Shown here in pieces: positions 40,340 to 48,850 of a DNA stretch of 48,850 bases. Source of the stretch: an uncultured Eggerthellaceae bacterium. GTDB lineage: Bacteria; Actinomycetota; Coriobacteriia; Coriobacteriales; Eggerthellaceae. Below the pieces are notes generated by a model that was given only the letters and a program-made list of their open reading frames with translations, made no database searches and was not told the DNA's origin. The stretch is taken from assembly GCA_937892845.1 (NCBI GenBank), contig CALBGP010000037.1:1-48850 (forward strand). The letters are read 5' to 3'. Position 1 is the first letter of the stretch. Each line of letters starts with the position of its first letter. Both the position numbers and the translations under genes were made by a program.

Positions 40340-41191
40340 ATGAGCTATCGCCCCAACAATCCCCATCGCAGAGCCGGCGTCAGGCGCAACCCGCTGCCTG
40401 CCATCCTTGCCGTGGCGGTCCTGCTTGCCGTGGCGGCCGCGACGGGCGTCGGGCTCGCACGATGCGCCTCAGGCGGAAACGCCGAAGACCCCCAGCCTGC
40501 CCCCTCCTACGTCAGCCCTTACAACTGGGCGAATCTGGAGTGGAGCGGAGACAGAGCGTCATATGTCGAAAACGGACGCCAGACATCCCGCTTCGGCATC
40601 GACGTGTCAGTGCATCAGCGCGAAATCGACTGGCAGGCCGTTGCCGAGGACGGAGTTGACTTCGCTTTCATCCGCGTCGGATACCGCGGCTACACCGAGG
40701 GCGTGCTGCACGTCGACGAGTGCTTCGAAGCCAATTTGGCAGGCGCGCGCGACGCGGGAATCGATGTGGGCGCTTATTTCTTCTCGCAAGCCATCACACC
40801 CGAAGAGGCTGCCGAAGAGGCCGACTTCGTGATCGGTCAGCTTGCAGGACGCGAGCTTGACCTGCCCATCGCCTTCGACCACGAACCCATACACGAGGCC
40901 GACGGCCGCGCGAACGGCATCGACGCTGAAACGCTGACTGCATGCGCCAACGCGTTCTGCGAAAAGCTGGAAGCAGCAGGGTACCGCACCATGATCTACG
41001 GAAACGCCCAGGTCATCTCACGATGCAGCACCGCAGTCACCGACGCGCGTCCCGTATGGCTCGCCGAATACCACGCCGCCGCACCCACCGCGCAATTCGA
41101 CTTCGCCATCTGGCAGTACAGCAGCACGGGTAGGGTTGCAGGCATAGACACCGACGTTGACCTGAACATCATCATGCCCGAATTGCCGTAG
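40340..41191 (+). CDS. membrane-anchored GH25 family lysozyme
   Basis: A 283-residue muramidase (GH25, N-acetylmuramidase type) with a short basic cytoplasmic tail, one TM (about residues 18-40) and an external catalytic domain (about 80-280). The barrel opens with FGIDVSVHQREIDWQAV, whose Asp is a conserved active-site residue. AFDHEP holds the acid/base pair (usually D-x-E; here DHE keeps it), and FAIWQYSSTGRVAGIDTDVDLN is the family C-terminus. A cysteine after the TM (LARC) is not a good lipobox because Arg precedes it, so an uncleaved anchor is likely. The MurE-type gene follows at 38 bp, tying it to wall turnover. Confidence 0.9.
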   Translation: MSYRPNNPHRRAGVRRNPLPAILAVAVLLAVAAATGVGLARCASGGNAEDPQPAPSYVSPYNWANLEWSGDRASYVENGRQTSRFGIDVSVHQREIDWQAVAEDGVDFAFIRVGYRGYTEGVLHVDECFEANLAGARDAGIDVGAYFFSQAITPEEAAEEADFVIGQLAGRELDLPIAFDHEPIHEADGRANGIDAETLTACANAFCEKLEAAGYRTMIYGNAQVISRCSTAVTDARPVWLAEYHAAAPTAQFDFAIWQYSSTGRVAGIDTDVDLNIIMPELP

Positions 41192-41229
41192 CGCGCGGCA
41201 ATCCCCCGATTGAAACGGAAGTTGAGCCC

Positions 41230-42849
41230 ATGAACGAAACCACCGCATCCGAACAAACCAGGCAGGATCTCCCAGCCGTGACCTTCGACCTGCTCATAGA
41301 CCTTTTGACCGAAGACGGCCAGCTCATCGAGGCGTCAAGCAATGCCGAGCCCAGCGAGATGCCCATCACCGGCATGTCCTTCGACTCGCGCGAGACCGCG
41401 CCGGGGCATCTGTTCGTATGCAAGGGCGTCCATTTCGAAGCCCGTTTCCTTACCGCCGCACGTGATGCGGGGGCGACTGCATACCTGTGCGACGTCGCCC
41501 ATGCCGAAGAGCTCGCCGCTGCGGCACCGGGTATGCCCCGCATTGTCGCCCACGACGTCCGCCGAGCCATGGCATTGTGCGCGCCGGTTGTGTATAGGCA
41601 TCCTGACCAGCATATATGCATCACAGGCATCACAGGAACCAAGGGCAAGTCCACAACCGCCTACATGCTGCGCGCCATCCTCGAAGCAAGCGGACGCCCC
41701 TGCGGCATCATGGGCTCCATCATGACCGACGACGGCATCGAATGCTTCGAAAGCCACAACACCACCCCTGAAGCTCCCGAACTATGGCGCCATCTGGCAA
41801 ACACCGTCGCCTCAGGCCGCGACAGCATGGTGATGGAAGTGTCCAGCCACGCGCTCAAATACGATCGCGTTTTGGGACTGCCGCTTGATATCGCATGCTT
41901 CCTCAACATCGGCCGCGATCACATCTCCCCCGTCGAGCATGCCGACTTCGAAGACTACTTCGCCAGCAAGCTGCGCATCTTCGACCAGTGCAACACCGCC
42001 GTTGTGAATCTTGGCACAGCCGAATGCGACCGCGTGCTGCAGGCGGCCGAAGGCGCAAAGCGCGTGATCCGCTTCAGCGCCGCAGGTGAGAATGCCTCCC
42101 CCGCTGAAGCCGCAGATGCGTGGGCGACTGATATCGAATCCGGAAACGGCCGCATCACCTTTACCCTGCACGAATCCGCCGGATTCGTGTCCTGCCTCAC
42201 CGGCGGACATGAAAACGGCGAACGCATCACACCCATCGTGTTGGGAATTCCAGGGCTGTTCAACGTCGACAACGCGCTGGCCGCCATCTGCATGGCGCGG
42301 CTTATGGGGGCGAACACCGACGCCATCGTGTCCGGACTCGCACAGTTGCGCGTGCCGGGCCGCATGGAGGTCGTGCGCAACGCCGACGAAAGCATCATCG
42401 CCATCGTGGACTACGCGCACAACAAGCTCTCTTTCGAAGCGCTGTTCGACTCCGTTTCCCGCGAGTACCCGAATCGCCAGATCATTGCGGTATTCGGCGC
42501 ACCGGGCGGAAAGGCCCACGAACGTCGCGAGCAGCTTCCCCGCGCTGCGGCTCCCCACTCCGACCTGCTGATCTTCACGGAAGAGGACCCCGCGCATGAC
42601 AGTGTTCGCGAAATCTGCGAGCAGCTTGCCGCAGCCACACCGGCTGGCACGCCTTACGAGATCATCGAAGACCGCGAAGCGGCCATCAAGCGTGCGGTCG
42701 AGCTCGCGCACGAGGAGTTCGATGCGGGCATGCGCAAGAGCGTTCTGCTTCTTCTGGCGAAAGGCGACGAGACCCGCCAGCACCGTGGCGATGACTACCT
42801 CGAGGTCAAAAGCGACCTGCAAATTGCACGCGCGCTTCTAGAGCGCTAA
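41230..42849 (+). CDS. MurE-type UDP-N-acetylmuramyl-tripeptide ligase, non-DAP motif
   Basis: A 539-residue Mur ligase adding the third residue of the peptidoglycan stem peptide. The P-loop is GITGTKGKSTT (133-143), the carbamylated lysine candidate is Lys247 in FASKLRIF, and the C-domain has DYAHN (394-398). At the position where meso-diaminopimelate enzymes have DNPR, this protein reads EDPA (452-455). It lacks the Arg that grips the DAP carboxylate and is closer to the D[DN]P[AN] of L-lysine-type MurE. So L-Lys or another diamino acid is more likely, or this is a second MurE-like enzyme with another task. The start at 41230 has a weak ribosome site. Confidence 0.85.
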   Translation: MNETTASEQTRQDLPAVTFDLLIDLLTEDGQLIEASSNAEPSEMPITGMSFDSRETAPGHLFVCKGVHFEARFLTAARDAGATAYLCDVAHAEELAAAAPGMPRIVAHDVRRAMALCAPVVYRHPDQHICITGITGTKGKSTTAYMLRAILEASGRPCGIMGSIMTDDGIECFESHNTTPEAPELWRHLANTVASGRDSMVMEVSSHALKYDRVLGLPLDIACFLNIGRDHISPVEHADFEDYFASKLRIFDQCNTAVVNLGTAECDRVLQAAEGAKRVIRFSAAGENASPAEAADAWATDIESGNGRITFTLHESAGFVSCLTGGHENGERITPIVLGIPGLFNVDNALAAICMARLMGANTDAIVSGLAQLRVPGRMEVVRNADESIIAIVDYAHNKLSFEALFDSVSREYPNRQIIAVFGAPGGKAHERREQLPRAAAPHSDLLIFTEEDPAHDSVREICEQLAAATPAGTPYEIIEDREAAIKRAVELAHEEFDAGMRKSVLLLLAKGDETRQHRGDDYLEVKSDLQIARALLER

Positions 42850-43161
42850 GCGACATGGGGGGAAGAATGCCGCCCGCTCCTGATTCCACCAGGTCGACCG
42901 CGGCGAATCGGCCCAAGCCCGAAACCAGCACCGTTTTTCAAGTCTTTCGGGTCCCGTATCCCCCACCAACTCAACAAAGTCCCAGCACGACCTGGAGCTT
43001 TGCATTGCCCTAGACGCAAAAGCGAAAATGGCGGGTGTTTTTGCCGCTTTCGCACCCGAAACACTTCCGAAATGGTGCAGAATCGGCGATGAAGGTCCCG
43101 TCGCCGCTACTAGCAGCGCCCCTCATCCGATTCCGGAGAGGGGCGCTGGTTTGCCTCTGCT
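42850..43161. other. 312-bp intergenic region between convergent murE-like and asnB genes
   Basis: No gene is recognised. A 72-codon minus frame is open but has no ribosome site. A bulged hairpin lies at 43022-43053 (gcgaaa..gcgg / ccgc..tttcgc) and a strong one at 43115-43147. The region shows no similarity that I can see to the 6.7-kb palindrome. Confidence 0.5.
43115..43147. terminator. bidirectional terminator-like hairpin
   Basis: Arms agcgcccctc (43115-43124) and gaggggcgct (43138-43147) pair perfectly, and the inner tccg/cgga extends the stem past a one-base bulge. It sits 15 bp past the asnB stop and serves both convergent genes. There is no T-tract on either side. Confidence 0.6.
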
Positions 43162-45012
43162 CTATGCCGCAGCCTCGTCGATGAAGAAGCGCTTGTACCA
43201 GATCAGGAACACGAGCGGCGTATAGATCTTGCGCTGGTTCGCCGCATCGCCTCGGTAATGCTCATCAAGAAGCTCCATGAGCTTGGCGGTGTCGAAGAAT
43301 TCCGCCGCCCACGGCGCCGTGAAATATTCCTTCACGTAGTTGTACCACTTCTCTTCACGCAGCCAATACACCAGCGGAACCGGGAAGCCGAGCTTCGGGC
43401 GTGTGGCCCATTCATCAGGCAGAACTTTGTTTGCAGCATGGCGAAGCACCTGCTTGTTGCCTTCGGCATTCACACGATAGCGCTCAGGAATATGCTGGGC
43501 GAATTCCATCACGCGACGATCCAGGAACGGAACACGCAGCTCAAGCGAATGCGCCATGCACATCTTGTCCGCCTTGAGCAGAATATCACCCGGCAGCCAC
43601 ATGTTCATATCCAGGTACTGCTTCTTGGTCAGGTCGGGCTTGTCCGCCACGCGCTTGTAAATGGGGGCCGCAAGTTCAAACGCGCCATCGCCGCAGCGAT
43701 ATTCGGGCGCAAGGACATCATCAACCTCACGCTCCGGCCACACCAGCGCCTGGCCGATGAAGTAGTGCTCGGGCATTTCCGCGCACTTGATCAGGAAGTT
43801 CTTGCCCTTGAAGTACGGCAGGTGGAGCGCGGCTTTGCCAAGTCCGCGACGCAGCCCAAGCGGCAGCTTCTTGAACTTCGCCATTGCGGGGCTGTCCTCA
43901 TACCATGCGTAACCGCCGAAAATCTCATCGGCGCCTTCTCCGGACAGCACGACGGTGACCTGCTCCGCCGCCATCTGAGCCAGGAAATACAGCGGCACGC
44001 TGGAAAGATTGGACTGTGGTTCATCCATATGGTACTGGATGGTAGGCAGCGCCTCGAAAAATTCCTCCGGCGATATCATCTTGCGGAAATTTTTGACGCC
44101 CAGCTTCTCAGAGAGCTCGGCAGCATAATTCGTCTCGTTGAACTTGTTGTAATCGAAGCCCACGGAAAATGTCTTGTCGGGCATGAGGCATGCGGCAATG
44201 TAGCTGGAGTCCACGCCGCCGGACAGAAACGCGCCGACCTTCACGTCGGCGACGCGATGCGATGCCACGCTCTCATGCACAACTTCGTCCAGCTCATCCA
44301 CGTACTCGTCGAACGTTTTCTCCACGGGAGTGAAATCGCAATCCCAATAACGATGCACATCCATGGCGCCGGTTGCGCAATCATAGGTGAAGCAGTGCGC
44401 GGCGGGCAGCTTGTAGACGCCTTCGAAGAAGGTCTCATCGGTGGCGGAATACTGCAGCGTCATATACGGGCGCAGCGCCTCTTTGTTGACAGCCTTTTTG
44501 AAGCCGGGGTGCGCAAGGAAGCTTTTGATTTCGCTTCCGAACAGCATGCCGGACCCGTCTGCCAGCTTATGGTAATAGAAGGGCTTGATGCCGAAAATAT
44601 CACGTGCGCCGAACAGCTTGTTGCGCTTCTTGTCCCAGATCACAAAGGAATACATGCCACGCAGGCGATCGACCACCGATTCGCCCCACATCTCGTAGCC
44701 GTGCAGCAAAGATTCGGTATCTGCGTTGCAGTGAAACGTATATCCCGCCGCCTCAAGCTCAGCACGCAGCTCGCGGAAGTTGTAGATTTCGCCGTTGAAC
44801 GTGATCACGACGCTGCCGTCCTCATTGGACATGGGCTGCGCGCCTGCTTCGGAGAGATCCAGGATGGACAAGCGGCGAAAACCGAGCGCCACCCCATCGT
44901 CCAGGAACTGACCGCCCATGTCAGGCCCGCGATGGACGATGCGGTCCATCATAGCCTCCAGCACGGCGGCCTTGTTTTCTACCTCACCTGTAAAACCGAC
45001 GAATCCGCACAT
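43162..45012 (-). CDS. asnB: glutamine-dependent asparagine synthase family protein
   Basis: A 616-residue class II glutamine amidotransferase/asparagine synthetase. Cys2 is the N-terminal nucleophile once Met1 is removed (MCGFVGFTGE), RIVHRGPD and FNGEIYNF complete the glutaminase site, and SGGVDSSYIAA (about residue 260) is the PP-loop that makes the aspartyl-AMP. The length is normal for AsnB. Ribosome site aaggaa lies before ATG 45012. The upstream gene on the same strand is an ATP-grasp ligase, 82 bp away. In Lactococcus the homologue AsnH amidates D-Asp of the peptidoglycan bridge rather than free Asp, which is an equally good reading here given the wall genes around it. Confidence 0.92.
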   Translation of the reverse strand: MCGFVGFTGEVENKAAVLEAMMDRIVHRGPDMGGQFLDDGVALGFRRLSILDLSEAGAQPMSNEDGSVVITFNGEIYNFRELRAELEAAGYTFHCNADTESLLHGYEMWGESVVDRLRGMYSFVIWDKKRNKLFGARDIFGIKPFYYHKLADGSGMLFGSEIKSFLAHPGFKKAVNKEALRPYMTLQYSATDETFFEGVYKLPAAHCFTYDCATGAMDVHRYWDCDFTPVEKTFDEYVDELDEVVHESVASHRVADVKVGAFLSGGVDSSYIAACLMPDKTFSVGFDYNKFNETNYAAELSEKLGVKNFRKMISPEEFFEALPTIQYHMDEPQSNLSSVPLYFLAQMAAEQVTVVLSGEGADEIFGGYAWYEDSPAMAKFKKLPLGLRRGLGKAALHLPYFKGKNFLIKCAEMPEHYFIGQALVWPEREVDDVLAPEYRCGDGAFELAAPIYKRVADKPDLTKKQYLDMNMWLPGDILLKADKMCMAHSLELRVPFLDRRVMEFAQHIPERYRVNAEGNKQVLRHAANKVLPDEWATRPKLGFPVPLVYWLREEKWYNYVKEYFTAPWAAEFFDTAKLMELLDEHYRGDAANQRKIYTPLVFLIWYKRFFIDEAAA

Positions 45013-45094
45013 GTGATTCGGTTCCTTTCTATCGATACGATGCGGCGCAAGACCGCCCGATGCTCGGGTACAGCCCCGAACCGCCCATCCTGGC

Positions 45095-46345
45095 CTAGCG
45101 GTATTTCTCGCTGTGTGCGAATTTGTCGAAATACCGACGCATGTGGATTTTCACATACAGCCAACGCAGCGGGTTGAAGCGCAGGTCAGGGCCGTATTCA
45201 AACGGCACGGACTCGCGACCCTCAGCGGCCAGGCGGCGTGCGCGGGCCACGAATTCAGGATCTTCGACGTAATCGTAGACAACCTGCGCAGGCACTGAAT
45301 GGAAGAAGTGCTCCGTATTGTTCATCACGCATTCGCCCAGGTCACGATGGTTGATGCGGTCCTCCACCACATAGCGGGCAATGTTATTGCCGGAACCGGT
45401 TACGTAGTAGTTGGAGCGGCCCTGGCGGAGATTGATCTCAAAGACCTTATACGAGCCGTCACGAGGATCGTATTTGATATCGAAGTTGGAAAAACCGGTG
45501 AAGCCGATCTCCTCGAGCCAAGCCTTGATGGTGTTCTGGAGCTCTTCGTTGGGCTCCGTGATGATGGCGCACGGATTGCCGAGCGCCGTTGCGGTATGCT
45601 CTTCGAGGCCCACACGGCCGAAGCACATCATCTTCACCTTGTTGTTGCGGTCGGAATATCCGGTCAGCACGCGCATGCCGGAATCCGCGCCAGGAACCAT
45701 ATCCTGCAAAAGCATCGTATCATCGTAGCCCGCCGAGAAAATAAGAGACAGGATGTCAGACGCTTCCTGGGGGTCGGCCGCCGTGTAAACCTTCTTCATG
45801 CCGTCGAAAGGATGCTCCCAATACGTTTCACTCATCGAAGGCTTAACGATGATGGGATAAGAAAAGCCGAGCGCCTCTTCGGTCAGCGCCGAAGGGGGCA
45901 GAGGAGCATCAGCATAAAACGTCTTGGGATAAGGTATCCCGTACTGCTCGCACATCTGGTAGAAGCTCGCCTTGGATACCAGCTTGTCTCGCAGGTCCGC
46001 ATCAATGTAGAGAGTGGTGCAGTTCTCACGCAACCGTCCCTGGATCTCCATCAACAAGGCGGCATAGCCATCCGTGCAACCCCAGACCAGGCATGTGGTG
46101 CCGGCATGCTTCGCGGCGAATTCATTGATGGTTTCCGTCAGCACGTCGGGGTCGCTGAGCTCAGGGTTGTACGAGCAGTGCACGATCCTGCTGTATTTCG
46201 TATCCCCTGCAGCGAAGCGGCCGAACACATAGCTTTCCTTGCCGTACGCCTCATGAATGGCGCGGGCAACGGAGTAGCAGTTCTGATCCCCGCCTATCAG
46301 GACAGGGATGAAGTCTTTAATTGTCTGACCTGCGTTTTCAGGCAT
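45095..46345 (-). CDS. ATP-grasp carboxylate-amine ligase, D-aspartate-ligase-like
   Basis: A 416-residue ATP-grasp enzyme forming an amide from a carboxylate and an amine via acyl phosphate. The N-terminal FIPVLIGGDQNCYSVARAIHE, the KYSRIVH segment, the ATP-binding YPIIVKPSMSETYW (Lys in VKPS) and the metal-binding end FEINLRQGRSNYYV (Glu and Asn) are all present. The N-terminal layout resembles Asl-type D-aspartate ligases, which attach D-Asp to the lysine of the stem peptide in enterococci and lactococci. ATG 46345 is 8 nt from aaggag; the frame to 46456 is not needed. Next gene asnB fits an Asp-to-Asn amidation step. The substrate is an inference. Confidence 0.8.
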   Translation of the reverse strand: MPENAGQTIKDFIPVLIGGDQNCYSVARAIHEAYGKESYVFGRFAAGDTKYSRIVHCSYNPELSDPDVLTETINEFAAKHAGTTCLVWGCTDGYAALLMEIQGRLRENCTTLYIDADLRDKLVSKASFYQMCEQYGIPYPKTFYADAPLPPSALTEEALGFSYPIIVKPSMSETYWEHPFDGMKKVYTAADPQEASDILSLIFSAGYDDTMLLQDMVPGADSGMRVLTGYSDRNNKVKMMCFGRVGLEEHTATALGNPCAIITEPNEELQNTIKAWLEEIGFTGFSNFDIKYDPRDGSYKVFEINLRQGRSNYYVTGSGNNIARYVVEDRINHRDLGECVMNNTEHFFHSVPAQVVYDYVEDPEFVARARRLAAEGRESVPFEYGPDLRFNPLRWLYVKIHMRRYFDKFAHSEKYR

Positions 46346-46500
46346 ACTGGCAGCTCCTTGCGAATCATGCGGCATCATCGTTGCGGCCACCTCGGGCCGG
46401 CAAATGCACAGCCCGCTATTATACCAGCCACGATTCGCAGCCATGAAGCCCCTCAACGGCTCTCCATTGACTCATCACCGGAGCAGAGCCGCCTCATCCA

Positions 46501-47913
46501 TCACAAAACGCCAATGCTTCTCATGAGAAGGACAGTGGCAATGAGCACTGCCGCAGTCACAATCGTATAGAGCGCATTCCACTTATGGCTTACCTCTACA
46601 GGAGACGCATCAACCATGTCCGCTACCGCGATTACATTCGCAGATGCAGGGCAGATGGTATTTCCAAGAGCCCAACTCATCGACAGCACAAGCGCGAGAT
46701 ACGGTGCAGTGATTCCGCACAGCGCAGGATCGATAGCTCCACCTATGACGGCCGTCGCCACAATAGGATGAACCCCAACGGCGCACGTAAGAAGCACTAT
46801 CGCAACAATGGATACGGTCAGCAGAATCACGCTTTGCCCAGTTGTATGCATGAGGACCTGCGCAATCATATCGCCAAGACCCGAATAGCCAATACTATGG
46901 GCGAGCATTCCTGCACCCGTGAACAGAACAATCTGGTTTTTCGTATTCGGAAGCTTCTTTTTAAAATATGTGCCCTTGAACTCTGCGCAATACGTCGGAA
47001 ACCGCTTGATGAAAAGCATCCAGACAATGGGCCACACCAGAGACGCCATGGCGACCACGATGATGGCAGACAGGCCGAACGCCTGCGAAACCACAGTGAT
47101 GAACACCACCAGGAGCAGGGAGAACACGATGAGCTCGAACATCTTCGCCTTGTCCATCTTCGCCGAAGCGGCGTCCAAGGAGGCCGAGTCCGCTGCGCAC
47201 CCGCCCGTATGGGCCGTTGGGTTTTTCGAAACCTTCCTGTATGCGAGCACCGTCATCAGCACACCGACGAGCTCCGCGATGAGCGCGCAAGCGATGGCGC
47301 ACGGGGCGAAGCTCACCCAGTCCGCACTCGTCACGGAAACGACAAGGGCGATTGTCGCCGACGTTGGAGCCCAGACCATACATGTGACGAAACCGCGCGA
47401 AAGAGCCGTTCCCAGCAACTTCTTGTTGCCGGCCAGCCTGCTCTCGCGCGAAATCTCATATGTAAGAGGCACTGCCGCAATGCTGATCAGCGAACCCACA
47501 ATGGCCGCCATGCCGCTCACGAGCGAATAGTACTTCCCCTCGGAATTAGCGTGGCGAGCGAACAGCCCCCTGAGCGATTCATTGTATCCGCCATGCTGAA
47601 CCGGTATCCCTATCAGCGGAATGAGGATGAACATGACTATCAGATCGGCGTTCTTCCGAAGGGCTATGACCCATTCCTCCATGGAGGCTTGCGAGAAAAG
47701 CAGCAACCCCGCACTAATGGCAATCAAAATCACCCCGATGCTCCGCGATGCGCCCGTCGAAACGAATACGCTCATCACAAGCACTACGGCCATGAGAACG
47801 GTATTCACATCATCGAGGAACGGAATGCGAAGAAAGACATTAACCACATAGCTTGCAGCGAAAAGCAGTGTGAGCGCGCTACGGACGGTGCGGATAGATA
47901 CTGATTCTTGCAT
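46501..47913 (-). CDS. ion-transporter-superfamily permease (SLC13/ArsB-NhaD-like)
   Basis: A 470-residue membrane protein with 11-12 hydrophobic helices and two inverted halves. The half-end segments MVWAPTSATIALVVSV (about residue 180) and NTICPASANVIAVADMV (about 430) resemble the paired re-entrant loops of the ion-transporter superfamily (ArsB, NhaD, SLC13). GVHPIVATAVIGGAIDP near residue 390 adds to this. A cytoplasmic loop (about 225-260) divides the halves. The substrate cannot be assigned; carboxylates or other anions are typical. ATG 47913 follows agagggg at 6 nt. It is co-directional with the truncated MFS gene upstream, 97 bp away, so both may serve uptake of one compound. Confidence 0.7.
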   Translation of the reverse strand: MQESVSIRTVRSALTLLFAASYVVNVFLRIPFLDDVNTVLMAVVLVMSVFVSTGASRSIGVILIAISAGLLLFSQASMEEWVIALRKNADLIVMFILIPLIGIPVQHGGYNESLRGLFARHANSEGKYYSLVSGMAAIVGSLISIAAVPLTYEISRESRLAGNKKLLGTALSRGFVTCMVWAPTSATIALVVSVTSADWVSFAPCAIACALIAELVGVLMTVLAYRKVSKNPTAHTGGCAADSASLDAASAKMDKAKMFELIVFSLLLVVFITVVSQAFGLSAIIVVAMASLVWPIVWMLFIKRFPTYCAEFKGTYFKKKLPNTKNQIVLFTGAGMLAHSIGYSGLGDMIAQVLMHTTGQSVILLTVSIVAIVLLTCAVGVHPIVATAVIGGAIDPALCGITAPYLALVLSMSWALGNTICPASANVIAVADMVDASPVEVSHKWNALYTIVTAAVLIATVLLMRSIGVL

Positions 47914-48010
47914 CAGGGCCCCTCTGATCAACATCTGGAAACATATGGGCGCAGGAAGAATTCCCCCTGCGCCCATGCAATCACATGAACTTGGATTTCA
48001 TTTCGACCCA

Positions 48011-48832
48011 TTAGCTGTGGATCGGCGTGCCGTCCTTGCGGTAATAACGCTTCATAAGGAAGATTGCAACAAGGACCGAAATGACATCTGCGGCAATAAT
48101 GAAGAATGCCAAAGAGGTTGCGCTTCCTGTTGCGCCGATGATGGCGGTCGCAATTGCAGGAGCCATGCCGCCGAACACTGCAGCAGCAAGGTTGTAGGCA
48201 AGACCGACACCGCTGTTGCGCGATTCAGTAGGATAGACCTCGGACGCCGCAGTAGCCACAGCCACGGCATTGAGAGACTGGAACGGCAGCAGGCATGCCA
48301 ACGCGCAGATCATGATCATGATGGCGTTTCCGTTGACAACGGCCCAGAAGACCGGGTAAGCCAGCACGATGAAGCCGAGGCATGCGATGATGACAGACCT
48401 TCTGCGTCCGAACTTGTCCGCGAACATTCCAGCAAACGGGCACAGAATCAAATACACGGCAACGACAGCGGTGTTGACGATGAAGCCGTCAAGCATGGAT
48501 CCGCCGACGAATTCCTTGATGTAGGTGGGCAGATAGGTAACCAGGAGGTAGTAAGAAACGCTGGTGCCGGCAAGCAGACCGATATTGGTGACCATTGCAA
48601 CCCAGTGCTGCTTGAACAGAACCTTGACCGGAGTATGATCCTCTTCCTGAGAGGCCTTCTGCTGCTTCATCCTCTCGAATTCGGGAGATTCCGGAACGCT
48701 CTTGCGCAGATACACGCCGTAGAACGCAACCAGGATGCCGATGATGAACGGAATACGCCAACCCCATGCATACAGGGTTTCCTGGGGGAAAATCAGGCTC
48801 TTCGGTGGTTTCTGTGGGAGAGATTCCGGCAT
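48011..48832 (-). pseudogene. C-terminal half of an MHS-type MFS transporter, 5' end interrupted
   Basis: The 273-residue frame matches only the second half of metabolite:H+ symporters (MHS/ProP type). It has the WGWRIPFIIGILVA segment (after TM6 of the family), then ESPEFERMKQQK, GMFADKFGRRRSVI between TMs and six hydrophobic helices. Full proteins have about 430 residues and twelve TMs, so TM1-6 are missing. The first eleven residues of the frame do not look like the family. An in-frame TGA lies 4 codons before the ATG at 48832, so the gene is not simply cut by the window edge. The native reading frame starts at about 48795, next to an insertion-sequence-like end. Confidence 0.7.
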
Positions 48833-48850
48833 AGGCCCAGCTCAGCGGGC
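48796..48850. mobile_element. probable insertion-sequence terminus (ISL3-like inverted repeat)
   Basis: From 48796 the plus strand starts ggctcttcggtggtttctg, which resembles the GGCTCTT-type terminal inverted repeats of ISL3-family elements. It begins exactly where homology of the MFS gene stops. Only 55 bp are inside the window, no transposase is visible, and the 8-bp target duplication cannot be checked from one end. If real, gaaaatca (48788-48795) is the target copy on this side. Confidence 0.4.

Noticed and set aside
42846..43064. A 72-codon minus-strand gene between murE-like and asnB
   Set aside because: No ribosome site, overlaps the end of the MurE-type gene's intergenic hairpins and has an Arg/Gly/Pro-rich composition typical of non-coding GC-rich DNA.
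43258..45177. A 639-codon plus-strand open frame
   Set aside because: Antisense shadow of asnB; His/Arg-rich and without family features.

Overview
The window is GC-rich (roughly 60 %) and densely coded, with most genes on the minus strand. The gene content points to an anaerobic, high-GC actinobacterium of the Coriobacteriia, most likely an Eggerthellaceae member close to Slackia. That content includes a Tat-exported DMSO-reductase-family complex, an acyl-CoA dehydratase activase trio, an NrdD-tail mini-protein, the CD1871A/NapH/TlpA redox set, an LPXTG surface protein and several genes that look leaderless. The taxon is inferred from gene content; no rRNA is present to confirm it.

Layout. 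0.2-6.5 kb holds single genes: a CapA-like lipoprotein, an AAA_14/DUF4143 ATPase behind a repeat and palindrome array, a TSCPD protein, a flavodoxin-fold reductase, a HAD phosphatase, a membrane-anchored nuclease and a small NrdD-tail protein. 6.5-7.1 kb is a non-coding stretch with a perfect 50-bp palindrome. 7.1-12.0 kb is a four-gene molybdoenzyme operon (catalytic subunit, Fe-S subunit, membrane anchor, TorD chaperone) with a 42-bp palindrome upstream. 12.3-14.9 kb is a tight operon of an orphan NrfD-like membrane protein, a GntR regulator and an SPFH protein. 15-17.7 kb carries purB and two TrkA-type K+ regulators. 17.8-25.6 kb is a run of envelope genes: a 3D/RlpA-like protein, two PspC proteins, CNNM/CorC, HlyIII, two bacterial PH-domain proteins and LemA.

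26.1-32.2 kb is a seven-gene co-directional run. It starts with two 2-hydroxyacyl-CoA dehydratase-like proteins (COG3580/COG3581 type) and their ASKHA activase. It continues with ispE, a 46-residue CXXC membrane protein not previously boxed as a gene, a NapH-like polyferredoxin and a TlpA-type thioredoxin lipoprotein. 32.4-37.2 kb has an AI-2E-type permease, tadA and an 851-residue beta-helix surface protein with an LPATG anchor. 37.5-39.7 kb is the PEP-hydrolase-like TIM barrel / Tm-1-like pair, followed by tRNA-Ser(UGA) with a strong terminator.

40.3-46.3 kb looks like a cell-wall locus: a GH25 lysozyme and a MurE-type ligase whose specificity motif is not the meso-DAP type, facing an AsnB and an ATP-grasp ligase that resembles D-aspartate ligases. 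The right end has an anion-permease-like transporter and the C-terminal half of an MHS-type MFS transporter. The reading frame of that transporter is cut at 48796 by what looks like the inverted-repeat end of an insertion sequence.

The most promising material for follow-up is the palindrome/repeat families (3.1, 6.7 and 12.2 kb), the cell-wall module at 41-46 kb, the CXXC/NapH/TlpA redox module, and the orphan NrfD-GntR-SPFH operon.
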